64,000 nucleotides of DNA, taken from Desulfuromonadales bacterium (GTDB taxonomy: Bacteria; Desulfobacterota; Desulfuromonadia; Desulfuromonadales; BM103). The DNA lies in assembly GCA_030145205.1 (NCBI GenBank), contig JAQYVZ010000004.1:99847-163846 (forward strand), written 5' to 3'. Positions 56,360-64,000 of the stretch are shown here, one piece after another; position 1 is the stretch's first letter; each line of letters starts with the position of its first letter. The position numbers were made by a program, and so were the translations under genes. The notes beneath the pieces were generated by a model. It did no database searches and was not told the origin of the DNA. It saw only the letters and a list, made by a program, of their open reading frames with translations.

Positions 56360-57250
56360 TTATGCGGTATTCTTTCGACAGACAACAACCAATTTGTTTC
56401 TGGATCGGTGAAAAGCGGAGCGTCCGACAACTGAAAACCCGGAACTTTCCAGAAGCGTCCACAATTGTGCCGTAGTGAAAATCTGTTTATGACCGTACGG
56501 CTTCGGAGAGTAGAGGGTGTTCAGTAGCAGAGGGTTCCTCCCTTGGCTGAAGCGGTATGACCAAACGCTAGCCCGGTAGAAAAATGAATCACGTGACGGG
56601 GTGTCGAGAAACAGATATCCTCCCGGCTTAATTACCCGACATGCGGCCTTGAGAGTTTCAGCCGGAAAATTGACATGCTCCAGGGTGTCCCAGAGTGTCA
56701 CGACATCGAAGAAACCGGGATATTCATTCTGCCAATAAGAATCATCGATCAACTCACGTCTTACGGAGAGGTGAAACTTTTTCATAGCGAACTCCCGGAA
56801 AATTTCCTGGGGTTCGATCCCATGCGGCACAGCCCTCGCTCCCTTCAGCAGCGACGGAAACAATCCCGCCCCGGAACCGATGTCGAGGCAATGCATCCCC
56901 GACAGCGCCACATGCGCTTTGACAAACTGTAGATTCTTATCGAGTTGAATGGCGTTCTGAGGCAGCTTGCTCTCAATGAAGTTTCGGACTTTTTCCGTCA
57001 GCAGAGATTCCTCTGGCTGCTCATCCGGAAAATCGTCAAGAGCATCGATATAATGAAAATCGCAGTTGGAGCAAGCATACAGCAACATTTGCTTCAATTT
57101 ATATTTTGGTGCTGCGGCTTTTTCCCCGCACAGTTTGCAACGGCTGAAATCGTACACTGACGTTTTCCCTTTTTTTGCTACTGAGGTGTGAAGCTGCCCC
57201 CCCCCACTGGCTACAAGATCTTGTGTCAGGTTTATCATAGAAACTTGCAT
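56360..57250 (-). CDS. SAM-dependent methyltransferase with N-terminal zinc ribbon
   Basis: 296 residues. An N-terminal zinc ribbon (CKLCGEK and CSNC around residues 37-62) is followed by a class I SAM fold: motif I LDIGSGAGLFPSLL (about 137-150), the acidic post-I segment HGIEPQE, motif IV VTLWDTLEHV and VIKPGGYLFLDTPS. Such zinc-ribbon methyltransferases act on sugars or polyketide/lipid intermediates in surface polysaccharide loci, but no such locus is adjacent. Single-gene cassette between tRNA-Pro modules. Confidence 0.85.
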   Translation of the reverse strand: MQVSMINLTQDLVASGGGQLHTSVAKKGKTSVYDFSRCKLCGEKAAAPKYKLKQMLLYACSNCDFHYIDALDDFPDEQPEESLLTEKVRNFIESKLPQNAIQLDKNLQFVKAHVALSGMHCLDIGSGAGLFPSLLKGARAVPHGIEPQEIFREFAMKKFHLSVRRELIDDSYWQNEYPGFFDVVTLWDTLEHVNFPAETLKAACRVIKPGGYLFLDTPSRDSFFYRASVWSYRFSQGRNPLLLNTLYSPKPYGHKQIFTTAQLWTLLESSGFSVVGRSAFHRSRNKLVVVCRKNTA

Positions 57251-57596
57251 ACTTCGATTCCTATATTGCGGGTATTTGAGGAAATGTCAGTTGCTCCACT
57301 TTCCCCCTTTGTCACCCATTTAAAGGCACCGGGGAAAGCGGCTCTTCGCAAAAGTAGTAAATGTTGACAGGGAAAACGTCTTGGATTTTGTGCTGCATTG
57401 CTTTCAGAACCAAAATCCTAGTGGATCAAAAAATACTGAATACCCTGCAATCTAAGACTTTACAGAAACGACCCGGAGAGGGGAGCCTTGGTCCCTATGC
57501 CGTCCAAATTGACGTGAAACTTTGACGTCAGGACCAGATATGGACCGAAGGACAAAAAGAAAAAGCGACCCCGGGAAGGCCGCTCCATGTAAATAC
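57251..57596. repeat. Intergenic sequence with tRNA-Pro downstream module, copy B
   Basis: 57251-57474 shows no gene. 57475-57596 has the module features: GGACCAGATATGGACCGAAGGAC, AAAAAGAAAA and a hairpin GCGACCCC...GGCCGC with a mutated arm, ending AAATAC before the tRNA fragment. Confidence 0.7.
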
Positions 57597-57655
57597 TGGT
57601 CGGGATGACTGGGTTCGAACCAGCGACCCCCTGCTCCCGAAGCAGGTTTGCTACA
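57597..57655 (-). pseudogene. tRNA-Pro 3' fragment, copy B
   Basis: 57597-57646 matches the tRNA-Pro 3' half, with one change in the T arm, up to GAAGCAGG; then it diverges (TTTGCTACAAAATG), with no usable 5' half. Confidence 0.85.
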
Positions 57656-57733
57656 AAATGGGACGGCCTATACTATCTTATGAAAGCAAGGAAATGTTAG
57701 TGAGTCGGCCCAATTACTAAATATCTGTAGGTC

Positions 57734-59329
57734 TTATGTTTTGGTCACATCAGGAACATTCATCACTTCCCATGCGTGCTTGGCAAAACCGACCCCTGCC
57801 TCACTGTAAAAGTTGAAGGCAGCATGAGCGCCGACCTGAAGAAGCTCATTCACCTGATCATCATAGTGCGCGACTGCCGTAATCTTTCCTTGAAACCCGA
57901 CATCAATCAAGTGATTAGCGGCAGCGAGATTTGCCCGGTGCTCTGACATGGCCAACAGCGCAAGCCTGGGTTGGGACCCTCGATGTTTGACACGTTGAAA
58001 AAAGTCTGGATCGGTTGGATCACCGTAAACAACACGACGACCAGCGTTACAATGCTCTGCAACCGTCTCAGCATTAAAATCAAACCCAATCACTTTATCG
58101 CCATATTTGTCTCGCAGGAAGTCATACGCTGTCGTACCGATCCGACCCATTCCAAAAATGCCAATGGTCGCATCTCCAGATTCAATTGGCTGATCATCCA
58201 GATGTCGGGAGTCTGTTTCAAATCGACACAGTTTTGTGCGATGGCGAGTGTACAGCGCATCGGCTGCGGTATTGAGCGGTGAAGCGATAACAAAGGTGGC
58301 TGCCAATGCCAGGGAGATGATCACCAGCCATTCAGGATTAAGCCAACCTTGCGAGACTCCAACCGCGGCAACAATCAGACCAAACTCGCTATAGTTGGCC
58401 AAGCTCAGGGAAGCAAGCAGTGAAGAACGTGCACGAAGTTTGAAGCGGGTCAACAGGAGAAAAAAGAGTGCAGCTTTGAAGACTACCGCAACCACTAAAA
58501 GCCCAGACACCCCAACAGCAGCCAAGGTTGGCACACCAGACAAACCGATTGTCAAAAAGAATCCGACCAACAGAAGTTCTTTGAGCCCCAGGAGAATCTT
58601 CGCCAGTTCAGAACTTTTTTCGTGCCCAGCTAATAACACACCTAAAATCAGCGCGCCGAGATCAGCCTTGAGGCCGACTAATTCGAACCCACCGGCTCCA
58701 ATTACGAGTGCGACAAACAATCCAAAGAGCAAAAGGAGTTCACCATGGCCACAGCGATTCATCAATCGGTACAGGATTGGTTTGATAACAAACAGGACCA
58801 GTGGAATTGTCATGGCCCAGAGAGATGGTAGCTTTCCTAACGAGATCACGAGAAAGAGCACAGCGAAAATATCCTGCATGATCAAGATCCCGATCGAGAC
58901 ACGACCGTGCATTGCTCCAATCTCAGCCTTTTCTTCCAGAATTTTAACGGCGAAGACCGTACTGGAAAAGCTCAGAGCAAAAGCGATTAAGACAACCAAT
59001 GGAAATGTCAATTCTGAAAAAAATTGGACACCAGCCAGTTTGAGTCCAAACACGCCAGCACCAAAGACAGCTACTGTGATTGCCATGTGTAGCGAAGCCC
59101 CACCCCAGACTTCCGGTCGAGCAAGACTTTTCAACCTTAACTTGAGGCCTATACTGAAGAGCAGGAGGGTTACGCCAAGGTCTGCAAAGGTATGTAGAGA
59201 CTCGCCCCCTTTGAAACCAAGAGCATTCAACATGAATCCGGCTGCTAAAAAGCCAACCAGAGGAGGAAGCCCGAGCTGGCGGGCCAGAAACCCAAGGATA
59301 AATGCAACTGTTATAAGTAATGGGTCCAT
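57734..59329 (-). CDS. KefB/KefC-type cation:proton antiporter with TrkA-N domain
   Basis: 531 residues. About 12 TM helices (CPA2 antiporter domain, GLPPLVGFLAAGFMLNALGF near the N-terminus, FALSFSSTVFAVKILEEK with the ion-path region) and a cytosolic TrkA-N Rossmann domain (about 400-520, IGIFGMGRIGTTAYDFL). K+ or Na+ export in exchange for protons under stress. A lone gene between tRNA-Pro modules. Confidence 0.92.
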   Translation of the reverse strand: MDPLLITVAFILGFLARQLGLPPLVGFLAAGFMLNALGFKGGESLHTFADLGVTLLLFSIGLKLRLKSLARPEVWGGASLHMAITVAVFGAGVFGLKLAGVQFFSELTFPLVVLIAFALSFSSTVFAVKILEEKAEIGAMHGRVSIGILIMQDIFAVLFLVISLGKLPSLWAMTIPLVLFVIKPILYRLMNRCGHGELLLLFGLFVALVIGAGGFELVGLKADLGALILGVLLAGHEKSSELAKILLGLKELLLVGFFLTIGLSGVPTLAAVGVSGLLVVAVVFKAALFFLLLTRFKLRARSSLLASLSLANYSEFGLIVAAVGVSQGWLNPEWLVIISLALAATFVIASPLNTAADALYTRHRTKLCRFETDSRHLDDQPIESGDATIGIFGMGRIGTTAYDFLRDKYGDKVIGFDFNAETVAEHCNAGRRVVYGDPTDPDFFQRVKHRGSQPRLALLAMSEHRANLAAANHLIDVGFQGKITAVAHYDDQVNELLQVGAHAAFNFYSEAGVGFAKHAWEVMNVPDVTKT

Positions 59330-59823
59330 AGAAAGAAATCAGATCTCAATTCTATCAATGAAAGTTTGGCACAATGCCCCTGCTTCTGATCCGTATGCTA
59401 ATCGCCTCAACGTTGATCCTGGGCTGACCCACCTCATAGGCCCCTTTCGAATGTTAGTGTAGCGCAACTCTCGCTGGTTCCAAAGTCTTTGCCAGAAAAG
59501 GGAGCGGCATTGTTGTTTCCGGTGCAGGAGGTTGGTGCCCCAGTGCACTCTGTGCGGACGGGTCGTATTGTCGTGTTGTAAGCTTCCCTGTCAAGGAGAC
59601 AGTAGTAAAGTCCGGTCCAGGTCCTGTCCTGAGGTGAAATTTGGGGGTGGGGGCAGAATTGTGGAAATGAAAAATCCCCAACCGGGGATGGCTGGGGATT
59701 AAGAGTTCTTTGTTTATGCCTGGGAAATTTTTCAATCATTGACTCCCCAGATTTAATTATTCGAGTTCGTTACAAACTGTTATATTGACTAAGATTTATT
59801 CATCTAATTTGAGGGCTTAGTAG
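59330..59823. other. Intergenic region with module fragment and hairpin
   Basis: No supported gene. GTCCGGTCCAGGTCC at 59610-59624 is identical to a sequence at 63058 and similar to the tRNA-Pro downstream modules, followed by a G-rich stretch. A hairpin AATCCCCA...TGGGGATT lies near 59672-59701. The + strand gene begins at 59824. Confidence 0.55.
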
Positions 59824-60696
59824 TTGTCTCGTGCCATTCTGTTTGCGCTATTAAGTCTCTTGTCTGCTGGTCTGCTTGATGTTGTTTACAAGCGATACAG
59901 CAGGAAAGAGCGTTCCCGCGGCACCTATATCTTTGGGATTGGTTTGGTCTGGTGTGTGCTGCAAGCGGCAGTTGTGTCCATTGGAGACGAGGCTCTTCTC
60001 ATTGACGCAACATCGGTAAAATATGGCTTGTTCGCCGGTTTGTGTCTGACTCTATCAAATCTGCTTCTGCTCGAAAGCCTCACACACATCAATATCAGCC
60101 TAGGTTCTACCATTTATCGACTCAACACAATCGGCGTGATCATTATGGCTTTTCTTTTCCTGGGGGAAGATATTGGTGGAGTCAAACTTCTCGGTGTCGC
60201 TCTAGGGATTCTCGCTGTCGGCTTGCTTTATCACCCTGATAGCGCCCCTGTCGCTCAGGAAAAACAAAAACAATTTCTCCCATTCTTCTTGATGGCAATT
60301 GCCGCTTCACTGTTCCGGGCTGGTTACGGTGTGATTACGCGCGGCGGAATATTGCACCAAGCAGATCCACAGACCATGCTTTTGATCTGTGCACTCAGCT
60401 GGGTCGTTGGTGGTGCTCTTTATGCACGATTACGTGAGGGACGGTTTCGGTTAACATTGAAAAAGATTAGTTACGCATTAGTCTCCGGGGTTCTGGTCTT
60501 TTTGGTTGTCGATTTCCTGATGCTGGCGGTGAAATACGGGGAAGCTAGCATCGTCATCCCGGTGGCCAATATGAGTTTTGTAGTGGCAATGGTCCTCTCC
60601 GTGGTCTTGCGATATGAATCTTTGAACTTGAGAAAAGGAGCCGCTATGGTCGTGGCTTGTCTGGCAATTGCGGCCTTGACTGTGGCTGCGAGCTAG
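59824..60696 (+). CDS. DMT-superfamily (EamA) transporter
   Basis: 290 residues with a TTG start at 59824 and GAGGG upstream. Ten TM helices in two EamA repeats; NISLGSTIYRLNTIGVIIMAFLFLGEDIGGVKLLGVALGILAVGLL is the first-repeat hallmark and EASIVIPVANMSFVVAMVLSVVLRYE the second. Probably exports a small metabolite; substrate unknown. Single-gene unit in the tRNA-Pro island. Confidence 0.87.
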   Translation: MSRAILFALLSLLSAGLLDVVYKRYSRKERSRGTYIFGIGLVWCVLQAAVVSIGDEALLIDATSVKYGLFAGLCLTLSNLLLLESLTHINISLGSTIYRLNTIGVIIMAFLFLGEDIGGVKLLGVALGILAVGLLYHPDSAPVAQEKQKQFLPFFLMAIAASLFRAGYGVITRGGILHQADPQTMLLICALSWVVGGALYARLREGRFRLTLKKISYALVSGVLVFLVVDFLMLAVKYGEASIVIPVANMSFVVAMVLSVVLRYESLNLRKGAAMVVACLAIAALTVAAS

Positions 60697-60714
60697 AAGC
60701 TAGTGTGAATAGCC

Positions 60715-60830
60715 CCAGAGAAGCCCCGGAGTCGAAACCATGCTCCGGAAAACCCCAACGCTACATTCCGTGAGCCTTCAAGTTGTCAGGTTTAGAAACT
60801 TGCTGGTGCCAGACGAGGACCTGTTCATCA
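60715..60830. repeat. tRNA-Pro downstream module, copy D (no tRNA)
   Basis: GAAGCCCCGGAGTCGAAACC, CCAACGCTACATTCCGTGAGCCTTCAAGTTGTCAGG and a degraded GACGAGGACCTG segment; hairpin and tRNA absent. Confidence 0.7.
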
Positions 60831-60850
60831 TGACATTCATGACAGAATTA

Positions 60851-61267
60851 CTATTCGGCAGGCTTTTCTGTTTTTTCAAGCTTGATGAAATACAGAATAA
60901 ACAGAGTTGATACTGAAAGGATGCCGGTAAAAACACCCATCGTAATCGGAATCAATCCAAAAGCTCCAAGTAGTCCGCCACCAGCTTCGGCGCTTCTCTT
61001 TGCATCCTCTAGAGCACCCACCCCGAAAATTACCAGAAAAATTGAAAGTGGGATCAGCGCGAAATGAGTTCGGCGAAGTGCCTTAAAGCATTGACTATTG
61101 GTGCTCCAGAGCCTTGCGCCAAGGAGGATCAACCAGATTTGCATGGGCAGAAAAAATGGAATGGAAAAGACGCTTAGGAAAAGGTTCCCTGGGAAAAGGA
61201 TAATTGAAACGGCAATGTGAGCTGCACTCAATCCCCGAAAAAGAATTTTTTGACCCTTTCCCACCAT
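60851..61267 (-). CDS. Small multi-pass membrane protein
   Basis: 138 residues with GAAGGA upstream and four TM helices (AAHIAVSIILFPGNLFLSVF, PMQIWLILLGARLW, FALIPLSIFLVIFGVGAL, GLIPITMGVFTGILSVSTLFIL). No known family is recognised. Single-gene cassette in the island. Confidence 0.7.
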   Translation of the reverse strand: MVGKGQKILFRGLSAAHIAVSIILFPGNLFLSVFSIPFFLPMQIWLILLGARLWSTNSQCFKALRRTHFALIPLSIFLVIFGVGALEDAKRSAEAGGGLLGAFGLIPITMGVFTGILSVSTLFILYFIKLEKTEKPAE

Positions 61268-61344
61268 GGTCTTCCTTCTTTTGCAAAGTTGAAAAAACAG
61301 TCTAGGCTGTTCCCACTATGTCAGCAAGAAGAATGTGATTTGAA

Positions 61345-61508
61345 GACATCGCCCCAGAGAAGCCCCGGAGTCAAAACCCCGCCCCGGAACGCCAAAGACA
61401 TCACTTCCTGTACACTCAAATCGTCACTTCAAAGATTGATTGAACCAGACCTGGCCCGGAGGCAAAAAAAAGAAGAGCGACCCCGGGAAGGTCGCTCCTT
61501 GTAAATAC
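61345..61508. repeat. tRNA-Pro downstream module, copy E
   Basis: GCCCCAGAGAAGCCCCGGAG, CCCGCCCCGGAAC, TGAACCAGACCTGGCCCGGAGG, an A-rich tract, and the hairpin GAGCGACCCCGGGAAGGTCGCTC near 61475-61499. Confidence 0.8.
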
Positions 61509-61554
61509 TGGTCGGGATGACTGGATTCGAACCAGCGACCCCCTGCTCCCGAAG
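61509..61554 (-). pseudogene. tRNA-Pro 3' fragment, copy E
   Basis: Identical to the 3' part of tRNA-Pro from CCA to GAAG of the anticodon stem-loop, then diverges (TCAACGCAG); no 5' half. Confidence 0.85.
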
Positions 61555-61621
61555 TCAACGCAGTAGCAGATTGAGGAGCTTTCTCGATAGCTAGTCGAAG
61601 AGGAAGGTGAGCTAGTCCAGA

Positions 61622-62113
61622 TCAGTCTGATAAGTGCATTTCTTTAAGATACTCCATATGAAGGATCAGTGCATCAGTGGTTTCTTTGAGCAAATCAAGT
61701 TCCTCAATGGATAGATTCTCAAGTTGTTCGAGGTTGTATTCGATAGTTTCAATGATTTGCCGGGCAGGGCGTTGCAATGGACGCATAAAGTAGGTCGTGA
61801 TTGTGGCGACGATCGATCCAAAGAAAATTGATGACCCGAGGACTATCCATATCCCCCCGATCAATTGAGAAAGCCCTGACACGGGAGTGTCAGCTATCCC
61901 TGCCGTTGAGAATGCAGCGATGCCCCAGTAAAGAGCATTTCCATAAGAAGAAATTTTCGTTCCCTCAGTTCCACTCTCAACAACGTATAAGCCTGCTGAA
62001 AAAGCTAGCCACATGACTATCAATAGCAAGAGCATCTTCAGGAAAGGTGTATGCGTCAGGATATCGTGAACGAATCTTGAGAAACGGGTTTTTCGTTTCA
62101 TTCTCTTTTCCAT
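61622..62113 (-). CDS. Two-TM ion channel-like protein
   Basis: 163 residues from ATG 62113 (TTG at 62119 and ATG at 62101 are alternatives). Two TM helices (about 27-45, LLLLIVMWLAFSAGLYVVES; and about 84-105, LIGGIWIVLGSSIFFGSIVATI) flank a pore-loop region, the layout of Ion_trans_2 proteins. The selectivity filter position reads STAGIADTP in place of TVGYGD, so K+ selectivity is doubtful. The C-terminus is an acidic coiled coil. Island cassette, near the antiporter. Confidence 0.75.
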   Translation of the reverse strand: MEKRMKRKTRFSRFVHDILTHTPFLKMLLLLIVMWLAFSAGLYVVESGTEGTKISSYGNALYWGIAAFSTAGIADTPVSGLSQLIGGIWIVLGSSIFFGSIVATITTYFMRPLQRPARQIIETIEYNLEQLENLSIEELDLLKETTDALILHMEYLKEMHLSD

Positions 62114-62229
62114 TCCCAATAATAATGCTGTGGTGAGTTGAGAAAGTTTGTATAGGTTTTACATAGGTACAGTTTAATGGGAACCTTTATAAGGTCAAAG
62201 TTTAAGCGAAATTTTTAGGGGCGTTGATT

Positions 62230-62384
62230 AGGAGAAGTGAGTGTCGCCCCGGAGGTGACCCGGAGAGAGTAGAGGCTGTGTCTATGAGACCTTAATTGCA
62301 CAAAGGAAGCTCGTCTGTGGGCCGGACGGGGACCGGAGACCAAAAAGAAAGAGCGACCCCGGGAAGATCGCTCCTTGTAAATAC
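62230..62384. repeat. tRNA-Pro downstream module, copy F
   Basis: GCCCCGGAGGTGACCCGGAG, GGGCCGGACGGGGACCGGAGACC, AAAAAGAAAG and hairpin AGCGACCCCGGGAAGATCGCT near 62352-62374, ending AAATAC. Confidence 0.8.
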
Positions 62385-62479
62385 TGGTCGGGATGACTGG
62401 ATTCGAACCAGCGACCCCCTGCTCCCGAAGCAGAATCGTTTGTTCCACTCACTGTGCGTACAGACTACGCTACATCCCG
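62385..62479 (-). pseudogene. Interrupted tRNA-Pro, copy F
   Basis: 3' part 62385-62433 is identical to tRNA-Pro; about 20 extra bases; 5'-like part 62454-62479 (GTGCGTACAGACTACGCTACATCCCG) with a two-base loss in the D arm. Nonfunctional by structure. Confidence 0.85.
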
Positions 62480-62568
62480 AAATTTTTGCAGTAATCTTTG
62501 AATGCAGTCACATTGATCGAGAGGGCAATTTCACGAAATGATGACATCTTTGATTGAAAAGTTTCAAT

Positions 62569-62754
62569 TCATTGGCCCCTGTTCCAAAAGAGAATAATCT
62601 GTGGAATCGTGGGGCTTTGCTCACCAATGAGTTGCTGAGTGCTCACCAGAACCCAGCCGTCCTTTCCCATTTGATTCATATGCTCTTCTAAATCAAGTTC
62701 CAACAAATCATTGATCGGATAATTCTTGGTTGTAAATGTATGTTCTTTCGTCAT
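62569..62754 (-). CDS. DUF4177-like small protein
   Basis: 61 residues from ATG 62754, with a strong GGAGGAGG site. ELDLEEHMNQMGKDGWVLVSTQQL fits the DUF4177 pattern of two short helices followed by a GW-containing strand. Function is unknown; the family is often phage- or island-associated. Single-gene cassette. Confidence 0.68.
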   Translation of the reverse strand: MTKEHTFTTKNYPINDLLELDLEEHMNQMGKDGWVLVSTQQLIGEQSPTIPQIILFWNRGQ

Positions 62755-62831
62755 GGTACCTCCTCCCACCAAGTGGAAACGATCATAGCACACCTGCGTA
62801 ATTCATCGAAATATGCCCATAGCACACCGGT

Positions 62832-62900
62832 TCCCGAAGCAGAATCGTTCGCTCGGTTTGCACTCTCGCTCCCTGTGCGTACCGACTGCGGAACATCCCG
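62832..62900 (-). pseudogene. tRNA-Pro 5' remnant with insertion, copy G
   Basis: Anticodon-loop sequence TCCCGAAGCAG, 30 inserted bases and a 5' part GTGCGTACCGACTGCGGAACATCCCG. It is very similar to copy A in the insertion and in the sequence downstream (TATA..G.....CGTTG.TCAGCAGGAGG). Confidence 0.8.
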
Positions 62901-63057
62901 TATAGGGTTTTGCCGTTGTTCAGCAGGAGGGCTGCCATAGGATCCCTGAGAGAAGGTCCTCCTTTCGAGTGAATTTTGGGTGCACAGATTTGGGTATTCT
63001 TTGCGCTGTGGACGGAGAGGTGCGTGCACGGTGGGCCTATGGAAGGTCAGTCAGTGA

Positions 63058-63125
63058 GTCCGGTCCAGGTCCGGTCCGGAGGAGGTGTTTTGGGGGGAGG
63101 GAGGGGAGGCAGATTGTGAAAATGT
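63058..63125. repeat. Module fragment, copy H
   Basis: Begins with the same 15 bases as 59610 (GTCCGGTCCAGGTCC), then GTCCGGAGGAGG, a G-rich run and CAGATTGTGAAAATG, like 59640-59665. Confidence 0.65.
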
Positions 63126-63212
63126 GTCAGATTGTGCCCTTGAATTAGACTTCTTTCATTGCCCAGACCGATATCCTGTGGAATAGTTACATGTCTTAGT
63201 CTTGGAGAAGGT

Positions 63213-63686
63213 ATGAATCTATTAGTCTCTGGAATTGTCGCAGGTGTGATCGGAACGATAGTGATGGATATATTGAACCATCTTGCTACACGTTCAGGTC
63301 TTCTCGCGAAAATTGATGCAGGGACGATTGGGAGGATGGCTGCCGGATGGATGAAAGGTCGTTTCTTCTATAGCCACCCAAGTGAGATGGCCCCGGTTGC
63401 CAATGAGGTGTTCTACGGGTACGTAGCACACTACTGTATCGGCATAGGCCTCTCGGTTCCGTTTGTGTTGTTTTGGGGTTTGTTTGTGGAAGGCCCTATC
63501 TCTCCAGCGTGGGCATTAGCCTATGGTATTTCAACAACGGTTGCCTCTTGGTTTTTTGTCTACCCTTCAATGGGATTAGGTCCGTTTGGGATGCGTTCTC
63601 CAGATGGTTTTAATGCGTGTCTCTCTAGTCTCGCCAATCACCTGTTCTATGGTATTGGTCTCGCTATTGGGGTTGTACTTATATGA
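63213..63686 (+). CDS. DUF2938-like membrane protein
   Basis: 157 residues from ATG 63213 with GGAGAAGG upstream. Four TM helices, starting VSGIVAGVIGTIVMDILNHLATRSGLL. The conserved-looking GRMAAGWMKGRFFYSHP, EVFYGYVAHYCIGIGLSVPF and the C-terminal FGMRSPDGFNACLSSLANHLFYGIGLAIG follow the DUF2938 pattern. Function unknown. Last cassette before the intact tRNA-Pro. Confidence 0.8.
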   Translation: MNLLVSGIVAGVIGTIVMDILNHLATRSGLLAKIDAGTIGRMAAGWMKGRFFYSHPSEMAPVANEVFYGYVAHYCIGIGLSVPFVLFWGLFVEGPISPAWALAYGISTTVASWFFVYPSMGLGPFGMRSPDGFNACLSSLANHLFYGIGLAIGVVLI

Positions 63687-63689
63687 CCT

Positions 63690-63822
63690 ACGAAGAACTC
63701 GCCCCGGATCTGCCCCGGAGACGAAACCCTGCCCCGGAACACACCAACGCTACATTCGTGAGCATTCAAATTGTCACTTAGGAAGTCCCTCTGGACCAGA
63801 CCTGGCCCGGAGACAAAAAGAA
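63690..63822. repeat. tRNA-Pro downstream module, intact copy
   Basis: Reference copy of the module: GCCCCGGATCTGCCCCGGAG, CCCTGCCCCGGAAC, CCAACGCTACATTCGTGAGCATTC, GGACCAGACCTGGCCCGGAGAC, then A-rich tract. In the tRNA reading direction it lies after the terminator. Confidence 0.8.
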
Positions 63823-63847
63823 AGAGCGACCCCGGGAAGGTCGCTCT
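63823..63847 (-). terminator. tRNA-Pro terminator
   Basis: AGAGCGACC-CCGGGAA-GGTCGCTCT stem followed on the minus strand by TTTCTTTTTGT. Confidence 0.88.
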
Positions 63848-63858
63848 CATGTAAATAC

Positions 63859-63935
63859 TGGTCGGGATGACTGGATTCGAACCAGCGACCCCCTGCTCCC
63901 GAAGCAGGTGCGCTACCAGACTGCGCTACATCCCG
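63859..63935 (-). tRNA. tRNA-Pro (anticodon CGG), intact
   Basis: 77 bases including CCA. Acceptor stem CGGGATG/CATCCCG is fully paired with C1-G72, the proline identity. D stem GCGC/GCGC, anticodon stem CCTGC/GCAGG with loop TTCGGGA (CGG), T stem and TTCGAAT loop. It is the only complete copy among at least six tRNA-Pro sequences in the last 8 kb. Confidence 0.97.
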
Positions 63936-64000
63936 TAACAGTCTTTTGCCGAAGTGCAGGCAGGATTTCTACCATAAATGCCCGCGATGAGCAAGATATT

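Larger units (their letters stand above)
62755..63212. other. Intergenic region with tRNA-Pro remnants
   Basis: No gene. It contains CATCGAAATATG-CCATAGCACACC (related to 56222-56250), the tRNA remnant at 62832-62900, a GTCAGTCAGTGAG segment and the G-rich module fragment at 63058. Confidence 0.55.

Noticed and set aside
55862..63858. CRISPR-like interpretation of the repeated tRNA-Pro modules
   Set aside because: Repeats are long, few and separated by whole genes; they match tRNA-Pro and its terminator, and no cas genes are present.

Overview
The window looks like a chromosomal segment of a Desulfuromonadales/Geobacter-type deltaproteobacterium. This is an inference from gene content: a fused LutB-LutA lactate oxidase subunit, a receiver protein with DUF4388-like and TPR regions, CHASE2-HD-GYP and multi-PAS sensor proteins, an ethylbenzene-dehydrogenase-type cytochrome domain, and CIRCE-controlled groESL. 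No rRNA operon, CRISPR array or transposase was seen.

Bases 1-17019 form a biofilm-adhesin system of the Lap type. Two giant surface proteins are encoded on the minus strand (one runs off the left edge), each with an N-terminal retention module and a VAAG site at residues 106-109 where a LapG protease would be expected to cut. A PilZ c-di-GMP receptor gene lies between them, and a 25-codon relic of a second PilZ gene shows that the promoter-pilZ-adhesin unit was duplicated. A NarL-type regulator, a TolC-like pore, a LapB ABC exporter, a LapC adaptor and a LapG-type cysteine protease follow. No GGDEF-EAL LapD gene is in the window. The gene directly after lapG encodes a two-TM periplasmic sensor with PAS and a degenerate HD-GYP domain (HD replaced by CQ, HH by MN), a good candidate for a LapD substitute. 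The last gene of the run encodes a periplasmic protein whose linker carries copies of a motif taken from its own N-terminal domain.

Bases 17020-35500 hold groES-groEL with promoter and CIRCE, a NarX-like kinase with its regulator, a FadR-type regulator, a FecR/OmpA/CHASE2-HD-GYP set, and lutBA-lutC for L-lactate oxidation. The FadR-type gene and lutC share the operator form TGGTCNTACCA. Next come a circularly permuted ATP-grasp protein, a multi-domain receiver protein, mltG, plsY and a 167-bp MITE-like element that supplies the mltG stop codon.

Bases 35500-55800 are mixed: a DUF4382 lipoprotein, a PstS-like protein paired with a sensor kinase, a small Cys-rich protein, an IMPACT protein, an RND efflux operon, a YbfB-type MFS transporter, a cytochrome-like protein, an alkaline phosphatase remnant, a DCC thiol oxidoreductase, and katG with a PerR-like gene.

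Bases 55800-64000 form an unusual island. An intact tRNA-Pro(CGG) lies at the right end. To its left are at least five broken copies of the same tRNA, four of them with its terminator and downstream sequence, plus shorter copies of the downstream sequence alone. Between them sit single-gene units (methyltransferase, K+/H+ antiporter, DMT exporter, small membrane proteins, an ion channel, DUF4177-like and DUF2938-like proteins). The copies break at nearly the same point of the anticodon stem, which suggests repeated integration or exchange at tRNA-Pro and accretion of single-gene cassettes.
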